From Bradyrhizobium lablabi (GTDB taxonomy: Bacteria > Pseudomonadota > Alphaproteobacteria > Rhizobiales > Xanthobacteraceae): a stretch of 64,000 bases of DNA. Position numbers and translations under genes: made by a program. Of the stretch, positions 16,571 to 28,339 are shown piece by piece. Below the pieces are notes generated by a model, which worked only from the letters and a program-made list of their open reading frames with translations, was not told the origin of the DNA and ran no database searches. Within the stretch, counting starts at the first letter, position 1. The number at the start of each line of letters is the position of its first letter. The stretch lies in assembly GCF_018131005.1 (NCBI RefSeq), contig NZ_JAFCJK010000010.1:1-64000 (forward strand), in the 5' to 3' direction.

Positions 16571-17815
16571 TCAGGCCGGCCGCGCAACCGCGCGGGCGAC
16601 GGGTGCTTCCACTATCGGCAAATTGATCAGCGCTGACAACACACCGAACAGCACCGACAGCCACCAGATCGGCGTATAGGAACCATAGTGCTCGAACACG
16701 ATGCCACCGAGCCAGACGCCGAGGAAGCCGCCGACCTGATGGCTCACGAATGCAAATCCATAGAGCGTGGCAAACCAGCGCGTGCCGAACATCAGCGCCA
16801 CCAGCGCTGAGGTTGGCGGCACCGTAGAGAGCCAGGTCAGGCCGGAGATCGCGCCGAACGCGATCGCCGAGAAGGTCGTGATCGGAAACGAGATGAAGGC
16901 GATGGTCGAGAGTGCGCGGGTGAAATAGATCAGCGACAGGATGTAGCGCTTCGGAAACAGGTTCTGCAGCCACCCGACGCTGAGCGACCCGACAATATTG
17001 AACAGGCCGATCGCCGCGATCACCCAGCCGCCGGTCGACGCCGGGATGCCGCGATCGGCGAGATAAGCCGGCAGATGCACGGTGATGAAGGCGAGTTGGA
17101 AGCCGCAGGTAAAGAACCCGAGCACGAGTAGCACATAGGAGCGGTGCCCGAAGGCCTCGGCAAGCGCGGTCTTGAACGACTGCTGATCGGCGGCCGGAGC
17201 GGCGCCGGTCTCCGCGCGCGGCGTCGAAAGCGCGAGCGAGAGCGGCAGGATCAGCAGCATCAGCGCGCCGAACACGACAAGCGCAGTCTGCCAGCCGAAA
17301 TTGTCGATCAGCGCGACGCCGAAAGGAGCGAACAGGAATTGGCCGAACGAGCCCGCCGCGGTGCCGGCACCGAGCGCGATGCCGCGCCGTTCGGGCGGCA
17401 AGAGCTTGCTGAAGGCCGACAGTACGAGGTTGAAGGACGAGCCCGACAGGCCGAAGCCGATCAACACGCCCGCGCCGATATTGAGCGACAACGGTGTCGT
17501 CGAGTAGCGCATCAGCAGCAGGCCCGCGGCATAAAGCAGCGCGCCGACCACCATCACACGCAGAACGCCGAAGCGGTCGGCGATCGCACCGGCGAAGGGC
17601 TGGCCGAGGCCCCATAAGAGGTTCTGGAGCGCGAGCGCAAGGCCGAACACGTCGCGACCCCAGGCGAACTCGCGACCCATCGGCTGCACGAAGAAGCCGA
17701 GGCTCGACCTCGGCCCGAAACTCAGAAGCGCGATCGCGCAGCCGCAGATGATGATCACGAGCGGGGTGCGCCACGTGGCGGAGGTTGGACGAAGCTCGCC
17801 GGTGGTCACAGCCAT
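16571..17815 (-). CDS. MFS transporter, 12-TM
   Basis: A 414-aa major facilitator with twelve hydrophobic segments in two halves separated by a cytoplasmic loop (STPRAETGAAPAADQQ). Loop 2-3 carries GAIADRFGVLRVMVVG, the MFS motif A. The sequence resembles the oxalate/formate-antiporter-like (OFA) or monocarboxylate group, but the substrate is not determined. It lies 44 nt upstream of acuI and may share its transcript, hinting at a carboxylate or CoA-ester-linked substrate; that is inference. Confidence 0.87.
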   Translation of the reverse strand: MAVTTGELRPTSATWRTPLVIIICGCAIALLSFGPRSSLGFFVQPMGREFAWGRDVFGLALALQNLLWGLGQPFAGAIADRFGVLRVMVVGALLYAAGLLLMRYSTTPLSLNIGAGVLIGFGLSGSSFNLVLSAFSKLLPPERRGIALGAGTAAGSFGQFLFAPFGVALIDNFGWQTALVVFGALMLLILPLSLALSTPRAETGAAPAADQQSFKTALAEAFGHRSYVLLVLGFFTCGFQLAFITVHLPAYLADRGIPASTGGWVIAAIGLFNIVGSLSVGWLQNLFPKRYILSLIYFTRALSTIAFISFPITTFSAIAFGAISGLTWLSTVPPTSALVALMFGTRWFATLYGFAFVSHQVGGFLGVWLGGIVFEHYGSYTPIWWLSVLFGVLSALINLPIVEAPVARAVARPA

Positions 17816-18046
17816 CTTGTCGGTCCCCCGCAGTTTCTGGCGGGAGTGCCCCCGCGCAAAATGTTACGGGGAGTTAATGCAGGTGCATGCAAATCCCAAG
17901 GGGGGGCGGCGGAAAAAATCAAGGCGCAGAGCAGCTCTGCAAAATCTGGGAGAGTGCGCGTCCCGCCACGAAGTGCGATTCGACGAGCCGATGATCGCTT
18001 GAGCCAATCCCGCTGCAGGTCCCAGCCCGGCCCTGGCGGGGTGAAG

Positions 18047-19513
18047 CTACCGCTTCGCGCTGGCGTGTTCGGCGGAACTTTGCGCGGCTTCGGCGAGCTG
18101 CGCCGAGATCGCGGCGGTCTCGGTCGGGTTGCCCCAGCTCGGCGCGTCGCTGCCGTCGCCCCAGGCACGCGGGCGATAGAAGGTGTGCACACCGAACTTG
18201 TAGGTCTTCTTCATTTCGCTGACCCAGGAGGGCCGTACCCAATAGGCATGATAATGGGTCGAGCGATCGACCTCCGGCAGCCACAAGCGGCCATCCAGCA
18301 TCGCCTTCGCGATCTTCTGCGCGCGTTCCCACATATCGGGCTCGCGGATGACATCTCGGATGTTGTCGCAGGCGAAGGTGAACTGGCAGGCGAAATGGCG
18401 GTGCTTGTTCTGGTAGACCACACCGCACACGGTGTCGGGGTATTTTCCTGAGAAGGCACGGTTCAGCACGACTTGCGCGACCGCGATCTGGCCGCGCACC
18501 GCTTCTCCGCGGGCCTCGAAATAGACCGCTTCGGCCAGGCACTTTTCCGACTTTGCGCGCGATTTCTCGTCGAACAGGCCAAGCCGCTCCGCCGGCGTCT
18601 TGGCGCGTTGGTTGTCGGCATTGACCTCGCCCTTCGGCGCGATGCTCTCGCCCATCTCGCCGGCCCGGACCGGGCCGTCAGCATCGACAGGTAGCGACGC
18701 CATCACTTTCATGTCCGGATCAGGCCCCGCAGGGGGCGTGATGATTGTCGGCTCCTCGCCGGGCTGCCAGCGCTCCATGTTCTCGGGCGTGCCGAGCGAC
18801 GAGCCAAAGAACAGGGTCGAGGTCTTGAACGAAAACGCATCGCGCGGCGTCGTTGCGGGCTCGGCTGCAGCCTTCGCGGCGCCCTCACCCTTGAGGTCGT
18901 CGTGCGGGGCAACCTCGCGTGACGACGACAAATCATACTGCGGATCTTGCGGCGGCGCCGCATATTGCGGCAACGGCGGTGCACGCAGCGCTTCCTGCAG
19001 CTCGGGATCGAGCGGCGCGCTCTCGGCGGTCTTCATGCCCATGACCGATGAATTCGAGGTCGACGGATCCGCGTTAGACGGCGCATTGCCTGCCGGCGCG
19101 GCGGGCTCGACCGGACCGGGCTTTGCGATGGCGAGACGGTCGCCCTTCAGCGTGCGATCGACCTTGGGAAAATCGGAGGCCTGGTAGCGCGGTGGCGGCG
19201 CGGCGAGCGGATTGTGCGTCACGCTCCCCGTGATGTTGATGCCCTGATTGTCGAGGCTTGCGAAGCGATATGTCGCGGTCTGTGGAGCGGATGTGCCGAT
19301 CGGACGGCCAAAGCTGTAGGTCGCGACCTGGATGGAACCAACCGCGGAAGCAAACACTCGCTTCTGCCAGCGCTCGGCGACGCCCGGCTGTCGGGCCAGC
19401 AGCGCGGCGATATCCTGATATCCGATCTCGGTTGGCATCAACGCGAAGATGCTGAGACCGAGGCCGAAGAGCGCAAGGCGGACGCTCTTCGGCTGGTTAC
19501 ACAACACAAACAT
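18047..19513 (-). CDS. SleB-type cell wall hydrolase with long linker
   Basis: A 488-aa envelope protein. The N-terminus has a hydrophobic segment (LALFGLGLSIFALMP) acting as signal or anchor. Then comes a long low-complexity Pro/Ala region to about residue 320. A C-terminal Hydrolase_2/SleB domain follows, with CLAEAVYFEARGE carrying the catalytic Glu, VAQVVLNRAFSGKYPDTVCGVVYQN, CQFTFACD and THYHAYWVRPSW. Such enzymes cut peptidoglycan, as in SleB and CwlJ. ATG 19513 is preferred over an upstream TTG. Confidence 0.88.
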   Translation of the reverse strand: MFVLCNQPKSVRLALFGLGLSIFALMPTEIGYQDIAALLARQPGVAERWQKRVFASAVGSIQVATYSFGRPIGTSAPQTATYRFASLDNQGINITGSVTHNPLAAPPPRYQASDFPKVDRTLKGDRLAIAKPGPVEPAAPAGNAPSNADPSTSNSSVMGMKTAESAPLDPELQEALRAPPLPQYAAPPQDPQYDLSSSREVAPHDDLKGEGAAKAAAEPATTPRDAFSFKTSTLFFGSSLGTPENMERWQPGEEPTIITPPAGPDPDMKVMASLPVDADGPVRAGEMGESIAPKGEVNADNQRAKTPAERLGLFDEKSRAKSEKCLAEAVYFEARGEAVRGQIAVAQVVLNRAFSGKYPDTVCGVVYQNKHRHFACQFTFACDNIRDVIREPDMWERAQKIAKAMLDGRLWLPEVDRSTHYHAYWVRPSWVSEMKKTYKFGVHTFYRPRAWGDGSDAPSWGNPTETAAISAQLAEAAQSSAEHASAKR

Positions 19514-19730
19514 CGTACGCTCACGCAACGCTTACTCAGTGCAATCGAATACGGTACGTCCGCGCAATTCGACCTTTTTTGTTGCTATCGAATTTAGGTT
19601 GCCGCCGGGTTAACCGGCGTTGCTTGCGCGCTACACACAAGCGATTGCGGGCTTTTTGCCCGACGCATCGAAAGCGTTGGTAAATGCGCGACGGATGGAA
19701 GTGGTAAACAATCGGTCAACAAAACAACGA

Positions 19731-19831
19731 AGCCGAGCGGCGCTACGCCTCGCTTGCAATGACGAGGCCGGGGTCAGCGGCTGGATCATGCTTTAAGAAA
19801 CGAAAATGCCCGGGACGAGCCCGGGCATGAC
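19731..19831. repeat. Intergenic repeat fragment
   Basis: A stretch starting GCCGAGCGGCGCTACGCCTC and ending with a CCCGGG palindrome. It is similar in wording to the CCCGGGCAT hairpin at 52577-52676 and to fragments at 38236 and 59811. I infer a member of a dispersed Bradyrhizobium intergenic repeat; no coding content. Confidence 0.5.
19797..19828 (-). terminator. Rho-independent terminator of ppdK
   Basis: ATGCCCGGG (19806-19814) and CCCGGGCAT (19820-19828) form a perfect 9-bp stem with a 5-nt loop. On the minus strand it is followed by TTTTCGTTTCTT. It begins 31 nt after the ppdK stop. Confidence 0.75.
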
Positions 19832-19858
19832 GTTGTGTTCGCCAATATCGCTGCAGCA

Positions 19859-22732
<2,874 letters not shown>

Positions 22733-22823
22733 GTCAGACAACAATTCCGTAAGAGGGGTCGAAGATGCGCGCCTTACACCATTTTGAAGGGTCTCGCGCA
22801 AGCCGCGAAACCCTGCTTTCGCG

Positions 22824-22979
22824 TTAGAGGTGCAGCCAGCGCAACAAGCCCATTCCGACCAGTCCGACAAAGATCAGATAGATCGCGACAATGAAATTGA
22901 GGAGCCGCGGCATGATCAGGATCAGGATGCCCGCAATCAGGGCCACGATGGCAGGCACATGCGCAGCGGTGATGACCAT
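22824..22979 (-). CDS. DUF3096 small membrane protein
   Basis: A 51-aa protein from ATG 22977-22979. It has two hydrophobic stretches, around AIVALIAGILILIMPRLLNF and IVAIYLIFVGLVGMGLLRWL. The IMPRLLNFIVAIYL core is typical of DUF3096, tiny two-helix inner-membrane proteins of unknown role. An upstream GTG/ATG frame to 23114 exists but looks non-coding. It lies 91 nt upstream of ppdK on the same strand. Confidence 0.75.
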   Translation of the reverse strand: MVITAAHVPAIVALIAGILILIMPRLLNFIVAIYLIFVGLVGMGLLRWLHL

Positions 22980-23218
22980 TGAAATTTCTCCGGCTGGTTT
23001 TCGGAAGATCGAATCGAGGCGGCATCTTATCCGCTGAGGAAGTTCCGACATCAAGACGCCCGCCGCGCCAATGGGTTCCGCACCCACGGCATTTGCCCTG
23101 AAAATGCCGCGCATATGACAGCAATTTTTCGGAACATCGGCGTCGCGGATGCATTGGCTCGCAAGCGCGCTGGCGAAGGCCGGCGTCCTTCAGCGTGACG
23201 AATGGAATGGAGTGAGCC

Positions 23219-23575
23219 ATGCGAAACAGAATTCTTGCCGCTGCAGCGGTTACGGCTGCGATCGCGGTGCCGGTTGTTGCCGCGCAGGCGCAAACTGTGG
23301 GCATCGTTCGCGGCGGTTCGGTTGCGATCGAAGCGGACGGAGGCATCGCGGCCGACCAGCGCCCGGCGTTCCGCGAATACATCGTGCGCGAACGCGTACC
23401 AAATTACACGATTCCGGATCGCGTCGTGGTCGGCTCCGTGCTGCCGGAAGTCGGCGTGACTTATTACGACGTGCCGCAGCGGTTCGGCGCGACGCCTTAT
23501 CGTTACACCGTCGTGAATGGCGAGACCGTCCTGGTCGAGCCGCGCTCGCGTCGCATCATTCAGGTGGTCGAATAA
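23219..23575 (+). CDS. DUF1236 secreted protein
   Basis: A 118-aa exported protein: Sec signal peptide MRNRILAAAAVTAAIAVPVV ending AQA, then the DUF1236 pattern. That pattern is ADQRPAFREYIVRERVPNYT, GSVLPEVGVTYYDVPQRFG, and a closing RYTVVNGETVLVEPRSRRIIQVVE. The function of this rhizobial family is unknown; a periplasmic location is expected. GGAGTGAGCC before ATG 23219 provides a usable ribosome-binding site. A strong terminator follows. Confidence 0.85.
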   Translation: MRNRILAAAAVTAAIAVPVVAAQAQTVGIVRGGSVAIEADGGIAADQRPAFREYIVRERVPNYTIPDRVVVGSVLPEVGVTYYDVPQRFGATPYRYTVVNGETVLVEPRSRRIIQVVE

Positions 23576-23644
23576 ACCAGATCGCCTGGACGATGGGTTC
23601 GGGCGCCGCGCAAGCGGATGTGCGCGAGATGCGACCGGACCTGG

Positions 23645-23680
23645 AAGCCCCGCCCGGCGTTTTCTTGGGCGGGGCTTTTC
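23645..23680. terminator. Strong hairpin terminator between DUF1236 gene and glyS
   Basis: AAGCCCCGCCC (23645-23655) pairs with GGGCGGGGCTT (23667-23677), an 11-bp stem followed by TTTTC on the plus strand. It sits 70 nt after the DUF1236 stop and 34 nt after the glyS stop on the other strand, so it can serve both convergent genes. Confidence 0.85.
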
Positions 23681-23713
23681 TGTTGTCTGCAGAACACCCA
23701 CGCTGTTGGTCCA

Positions 23714-25810
23714 TCAACCCTCGACCTTGGAGAAATCCGCAACCGCACGCGTCGCGGCGCGGATTTCGTTCAGCAGTTTCAGCCGGTTCTCGCGGACCTT
23801 GGGATCCTCGTCATTGACCTTGACCTTGTCGAAGAAGGCATCGACCGCCGGCCGCAATTTTGCCATCGCGCTCATCGCGGCGGCAAAATCTTCCTTGGCC
23901 ACCGCGGCAGAAGCTTCGCGCTTTGCCTGTTCGATTGCCTTCGCCAACGCCTTTTCTTCACCGAGCGTGTAGAGCGCGGCATCCGGCGCGCCATCGAAGG
24001 TGCGCTTGTCCCGCTTCTCCTCGATCGCGAGGATGTTGCCGGCACGCTTGGTGCCCGCGAGCAGGTTCTTGCCGTCGTCGCTGTCGAGGAATTTTCCGAG
24101 CGCCTCGACGCGGCGGACGATGAGCAGGAGATCGTCCTGGCCGCCGAGGGAGAACACAGCATCGACAAGGTCATGACGCGCGCCCTGGTCGCGGAGCTGG
24201 ACCTTCAGACGGTCGGCGAAGAAGGAGAGGAGATCATTCGGAAGCGTGTCGACATCCGCGTTCGCAGAAAAGCCCTTCATCGCGGACTTGGCGGTCGTCA
24301 GGATCGGCAGGCGCAGCGTGTTATCGACAATCAACCTGATGACACCGAGCGCGGCGCGGCGCAACGCATACGGGTCCTTGCTCCCCGTCGGCTTCTCATC
24401 GATCGCCCAGAAGCCGACAAGCGTGTCGATCTTGTCCGCCAACGCCACCGCCACACTCACCGCATCCGTCGGCACGCGATCGGCAGGCCCTTGCGGCTTG
24501 TAATGGTCTTCGCTTGCTGTGGCGACGGCGGCATCCTCGCCTTGCGCCAGCGCGTAATACTTGCCCATCAGGCCCTGCAATTCGGGGAATTCGCCGACCA
24601 CTTCGGTCAGCAAATCCGCCTTCGCAAGGCGCGCAGCGCGCTTCGCCGTCTCGACATCGGCGCTGACCAGCGGCGCGATCTCCGCCGCGAGCCGCTCAAC
24701 CCGCTTGATCCGCTCGGCCTGCGTGCCGAGCTTTTCATGGAACACGATCTGCTCGAACTTCGGCAGCCGGGCTTCCAGCTTCGTCTTCAGGTCGGTCTCA
24801 TAGAAGAACTTCGCGTCCGACAGTCGCGCACGGATCACGCGTTCGTTGCCGGCAATGACGGTCTTGCCGCCGTCGGTCGCCTCGATGTTGGCGGTCAGGA
24901 TGAACTTGTTGGCGAGCTTGCCCGTCCTGGAGTCGCGCACCACAAAGCACTTTTGATTGTTGCGGATGGTTGCGCGGATCACTTCATCCGGGATCGACAG
25001 GAATTCCTTGTCGAACGAGCCCATCAGCGCGACCGGCCATTCGACGAGGCCGGCAACCTCGTCGAGCAGCACATGGTCTTCGACGACCTCGTAGCCTTGC
25101 GCGAACGCCAGTTCCTTGGCGTCCTCAAGGATGATGTCTTTGCGCGTCTGCGGATCGAGCACGACCTTGGCGGCCGTTAGCTTCGCCTCGTAATCCTCGA
25201 AGCGACGCACACTGATCGCGCCCGGCGCCATGAAGCGATGGCCGTAGGTCGTCTGCCCCGCCTCGATGCCGTCGACCGAGAAATTCACGACGTCAGGCTC
25301 CTCGGTCTCCAGCCCAAACGTCGCGGTGATCGCGTGCAGCGGACGCACCCAGGAGAGCGAGCCGGATTTGGCCGAACGCGCACCCCAGCGCATGGATTTC
25401 GGCCAAGGGAAGGTGCGGATGATCACCGGCAGCATTTCCGCGATCACGTCGATCGCGGGGCGGCCGGGCTTCTCGATCAGTGCGATATAGAAATCGCCCT
25501 TCTTGTCGTTCTGGATTTTTGCTTCGCTGACCGAGGACAGGCCCGTCGCCTTCAGAAATCCCTGGATCGCCGGCTCCGGGCCGCCGACACGCGGGCCTCG
25601 GCGCTCTTCCTTGAGGTCAGGCTGACGCACGGGGATGCCGTGCACGGTCAACGCCAGACGCCGCGGCGTCGCGAACGCTTTCGCGCCTTCGTAGACGAGG
25701 CCTTCGGCGACGAGCTTGTCGGTCACCATGCGGCGCAAATCGTCCGCCGCCTTGGCCTGCATGCGCGCGGGGATTTCTTCGGAGAACAGCTCGAGGAGAA
25801 GTTCGGGCAT
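23714..25810 (-). CDS. glyS: Glycyl-tRNA synthetase beta subunit
   Basis: A 698-aa beta chain of the alpha2-beta2 bacterial GlyRS, needed with GlyQ to charge tRNA-Gly. It begins MPELLLELFSEEIPARMQ, the normal family N-terminus, and contains SMRWGARSAKSGSLSWVRPLH and QKCFVVRDSRTGKLANKF. It includes an HD-like region (VVGEFPELQGLMGKYYALAQGE) and a C-terminal anticodon-binding part with FFDKVKVNDEDPKVRENRL. Its ATG shares one base with the glyQ stop (TGATG), implying translational coupling. Confidence 0.97.
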   Translation of the reverse strand: MPELLLELFSEEIPARMQAKAADDLRRMVTDKLVAEGLVYEGAKAFATPRRLALTVHGIPVRQPDLKEERRGPRVGGPEPAIQGFLKATGLSSVSEAKIQNDKKGDFYIALIEKPGRPAIDVIAEMLPVIIRTFPWPKSMRWGARSAKSGSLSWVRPLHAITATFGLETEEPDVVNFSVDGIEAGQTTYGHRFMAPGAISVRRFEDYEAKLTAAKVVLDPQTRKDIILEDAKELAFAQGYEVVEDHVLLDEVAGLVEWPVALMGSFDKEFLSIPDEVIRATIRNNQKCFVVRDSRTGKLANKFILTANIEATDGGKTVIAGNERVIRARLSDAKFFYETDLKTKLEARLPKFEQIVFHEKLGTQAERIKRVERLAAEIAPLVSADVETAKRAARLAKADLLTEVVGEFPELQGLMGKYYALAQGEDAAVATASEDHYKPQGPADRVPTDAVSVAVALADKIDTLVGFWAIDEKPTGSKDPYALRRAALGVIRLIVDNTLRLPILTTAKSAMKGFSANADVDTLPNDLLSFFADRLKVQLRDQGARHDLVDAVFSLGGQDDLLLIVRRVEALGKFLDSDDGKNLLAGTKRAGNILAIEEKRDKRTFDGAPDAALYTLGEEKALAKAIEQAKREASAAVAKEDFAAAMSAMAKLRPAVDAFFDKVKVNDEDPKVRENRLKLLNEIRAATRAVADFSKVEG

Positions 25811-26742
25811 CAGACCGCCCTGCCCGCTTCGGTGTGGACCCACGCCTCGCCGCAGGCTTTCGCGAGCTCGCGCACGCGCATGATGTAGCTCTGCCGCTCC
25901 GTCACCGAAATGACGCCGCGCGCATCGAGCAGGTTGAACACGTGGCTCGCCTTGATGCACTGGTCATAGGCGGGCAGCGCCATCAGATGTTCTTTCCGGT
26001 TGCCCTCTTGCCAGCCGGCCGCGAGATATTTACGGCAGGCGTCCTCGGCCATCCTGAACTGCTCGAACAGCATCGCGGTATCGGCAAATTCGAAATTGTG
26101 CCGCGAATATTCCTGCTCGGCCTGCAGGAATACGTCGCCATAGGTGACCCTCTCGTCGCCTTCGCGGCCGTTGAAGTTGAGGTCATAGACGCGGTCGACG
26201 CCCTGCACATACATCGCAAGGCGCTCCAGCCCATAGGTGAGCTCGCCTGATACCGGCGCGCATTCTACGCCGGCGACCTGCTGGAAATAGGTAAACTGGG
26301 ACACTTCCATGCCGTCGCACCAGCATTCCCAGCCCAGCCCCCATGCCCCGAGCGTCGGGCTTTCCCAATCGTCCTCGACAAAGCGGATGTCGTGGACGCT
26401 GGAATCGATACCGATCGCGGCAAGCGACTTCAGGTACAGTTCCTGAAGGTTCGGCGGCGACGGCTTCATGATCACCTGGAACTGGTAGTAGTGCTGCAGG
26501 CGATTCGGGTTTTCGCCGTAGCGTCCGTCCTTCGGCCGCCGCGAGGGCTGCACATAGGCCGCATTCCAGCGCTTCGGGCCCAGCGCGCGCAGGGTGGTGG
26601 CGGGATGGAAGGTGCCAGCGCCCATTTCCACGTCATAAGGCTGCAGAATGACGCAGCCCTGCTCGGCCCAGAATCGTTGGAGAGCAAGGATGAAGCCCTG
26701 GAACGATCGTTCCGGGCGCATGTGGTCAGGCAAAGCGTCCAT
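25810..26742 (-). CDS. glyQ: Glycyl-tRNA synthetase alpha subunit
   Basis: The 310-aa catalytic alpha chain of tetrameric GlyRS. Seen: SFQGFILALQRFWAEQGCVI, QPYDVEMGAGTFHPATTLRA, AYVQPSRRPKDGRYGENPNR and GWECWCDGMEVSQFTYFQQV, all class II GlyQ signatures. ATG 26742 gives MDALPDHMRPERSF; an ATG 21 nt downstream is an alternative. An upstream continuation of the frame looks non-coding. The stop overlaps the glyS start by one base. Confidence 0.97.
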   Translation of the reverse strand: MDALPDHMRPERSFQGFILALQRFWAEQGCVILQPYDVEMGAGTFHPATTLRALGPKRWNAAYVQPSRRPKDGRYGENPNRLQHYYQFQVIMKPSPPNLQELYLKSLAAIGIDSSVHDIRFVEDDWESPTLGAWGLGWECWCDGMEVSQFTYFQQVAGVECAPVSGELTYGLERLAMYVQGVDRVYDLNFNGREGDERVTYGDVFLQAEQEYSRHNFEFADTAMLFEQFRMAEDACRKYLAAGWQEGNRKEHLMALPAYDQCIKASHVFNLLDARGVISVTERQSYIMRVRELAKACGEAWVHTEAGRAV

Positions 26743-26877
26743 CGTCAGAAACGGTCTCGCGAGGGGGTGGTGAGCGCGCGGGACCGTATCGGCGGCAGCC
26801 AACGGAATCAAGGCGATGCGGGGTAGTTCCGGCAGGCCCGCCTCTCCCCGCAAGAGCGGGCGATGGAGATCCAAGCC

Positions 26878-27099
26878 TTAATCCGGACGGTAGGCTCCGG
26901 TCACGGGGTCGCGGCGGAGAGTCTTGATCTCGCCTGTGCGGGCGGCCTCGGCGAGGCGGGCAAGCCGCGCCTCTTCCAGTTCCTGGTTGATCCGCGTGGC
27001 AGTCCGATAAGCCCAGCGGACCACGGTCAAACCACCCAGCACCCCTGCGAATGCGATCAACGGCGGCATCAGTCGATCCTTGTCGTTCAGCTCGGTCAT
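26878..27099 (-). CDS. Small single-pass membrane protein
   Basis: A 73-aa protein (ATG 27099; ATG 27069 would give 63 aa). One transmembrane helix is visible, PPLIAFAGVLGGLTVVRWAY. It is followed by a charged amphipathic stretch INQELEEARLARLAEAART and an end piece TLRRDPVTGAYRPD that looks conserved. Function unknown. It sits between the S49 peptidase and glyQ on the same strand, probably in their transcript. Confidence 0.7.
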   Translation of the reverse strand: MTELNDKDRLMPPLIAFAGVLGGLTVVRWAYRTATRINQELEEARLARLAEAARTGEIKTLRRDPVTGAYRPD

Positions 27100-27184
27100 G
27101 CCCCCAATATCAGGCATTGTCGCGCAAGCGCGGCTGCACCGCAATTGGGCTTTTGGGGCTAAATGGCGCGCTCACGTCCATGTG

Positions 27185-28096
27185 TCAGAACCCGAATTTG
27201 GCCCAAATCGCCCTTGTTTCGAGCGCGGAGATCAGATCGTCCGGCAGGCTTCCGAGACCGTCCAACGCCGCGAGCGACCCTGCCCCGGGCGCCCGCCTGC
27301 CGAACAGACCGGAGAGCAGGCCACTTGCAGGCGCAATCACGGGCGTCAGCACCTTCTCGCCGTAACGGGCGCGCAGCGTCGAGCGGAGGTCGCCGATACC
27401 GTCGGCCAAGCCAAGGTCAACAGCGGTTTCGCCCGCCCAATATTCGCCCGTGAACAGCACGTCGTCGGCGCCCTTCAGCCGGCTGCTGCGGCTCTGCTTC
27501 ACCAGCGTGATGAAGATCGCATGGATCTCGCGCTGGATCGCCTTCAGCCGTGCAACGTCATCAGGGTTTTCGGGGAGGAACGGATCGAGCATCGCCTTGT
27601 GGCTGCCGGCCGTGTAGAGGCGCCGCTCGACCCCGATCTTCTTGATCAGTCCCTCCAGACCAAAGCTGCCGCCGACCACGCCGATCGATCCCAGAATCGA
27701 TGATGGATCGCAATAGATCTCGTCGCCGGCGCAAGCGATCATGTAGCCGCCGGAGGCCGCAACGTCCTCGACGAACACCAGGACCGGCAGCTTTTTCTCG
27801 GCGGCGAGCTGACGGATCCGCAGGTAAATCTGCCGCGATTGCACCGGAGACCCACCCGGCGAATTGATCACCAGCGCCACAGCCTTGGCATTCCTCGTGC
27901 CAAATGCCCGTTCCAGCATCTTGGCAACGCCGGCGAGCGTCATGCCGGGCCTGAGCGGCGTCACCGCGCCGATCACCCCGGATAGCCGCACCACCGGAAC
28001 GATGGCGACGCCCCGCCGCAACCGCGCCGGAAGCACGCTCTGCACGCGCTCGATCAGTCCCGGCCGTCCCGCGCGATCACTTATTTGTTCACTCAT
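27185..28096 (-). CDS. sohB: S49 family serine peptidase (SohB/SppA-like)
   Basis: A 303-aa peptidase related to signal-peptide peptidase SppA. The nucleophile Ser lies in VEDVAASGGYMIACAGDEIY and the general-base Lys in AGSHKAMLDPFLPE, giving the Ser-Lys dyad. The INSPGGSPVQSRQIYLRI piece forms the oxyanion side. A moderately hydrophobic segment (VAIVPVVRLSGVIGAV) is present but no clear signal peptide, so membrane attachment is uncertain. The C-terminal region has GLADGIGDLRSTLRARYG. Confidence 0.88.
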   Translation of the reverse strand: MSEQISDRAGRPGLIERVQSVLPARLRRGVAIVPVVRLSGVIGAVTPLRPGMTLAGVAKMLERAFGTRNAKAVALVINSPGGSPVQSRQIYLRIRQLAAEKKLPVLVFVEDVAASGGYMIACAGDEIYCDPSSILGSIGVVGGSFGLEGLIKKIGVERRLYTAGSHKAMLDPFLPENPDDVARLKAIQREIHAIFITLVKQSRSSRLKGADDVLFTGEYWAGETAVDLGLADGIGDLRSTLRARYGEKVLTPVIAPASGLLSGLFGRRAPGAGSLAALDGLGSLPDDLISALETRAIWAKFGF

Positions 28097-28110
28097 GCAG
28101 TTACCTCGAA

Positions 28111-28125
28111 TTAACCATTTTTTAT
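28111..28125. promoter_or_regulatory. CtrA-like half-site TTAACCAT
   Basis: TTAACCAT at 28111-28118 followed by TTAT at the N7 spacing resembles the CtrA box of alphaproteobacteria. It lies 14 nt upstream of the S49 peptidase start and about 80 nt before a divergent micro-ORF. One site alone is weak evidence. Confidence 0.35.
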
Positions 28126-28204
28126 CCCGTCACTGTCATTGGGATGGTTGGAACGCGTTTTGCATTTTGGTCGTTGTGGCTGCAATGGCGCTGCGGAGAG
28201 CGAC

Positions 28205-28303
28205 ATGAAAATCTATCTTTTGATTCTGTTGATCAGTACCCTCCTCGCGGCGATTCACTTTACGTCGAGGCCTGAACGGCAGTCGAAAACGGCTTCCCAG
28301 TAA
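28205..28303 (+). CDS. Micro-ORF: 32-aa hydrophobic peptide
   Basis: ATG 28205 with GGAGA 6 nt upstream opens a 32-codon frame MKIYLLILLISTLLAAIHFT, then SRPERQSKTASQ, ending in TAA 28301-28303. The shape is one membrane helix or uncleaved signal anchor with a positively charged tail. It fills an otherwise empty gap, divergent from the S49 gene and convergent with the methyltransferase gene. I do not recognise the peptide; the ribosome-binding site is the main support. Confidence 0.5.
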   Translation: MKIYLLILLISTLLAAIHFTSRPERQSKTASQ

Positions 28304-28339
28304 GCTCCCCACGCAATGACAGGGGCAGCCACGCTGCCC

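Larger units (their letters stand above)
19514..19858. other. Gene-free gap holding the sleB promoter side, a repeat and the ppdK terminator
   Basis: No gene of its own. The part next to 19514 is AT-richer (including a TTTTTT run near 19573) and should hold the promoter of the cell-wall hydrolase gene. A GGTTAACC palindrome lies at about 19605-19612. The rest is the repeat and terminator described separately. Confidence 0.5.
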
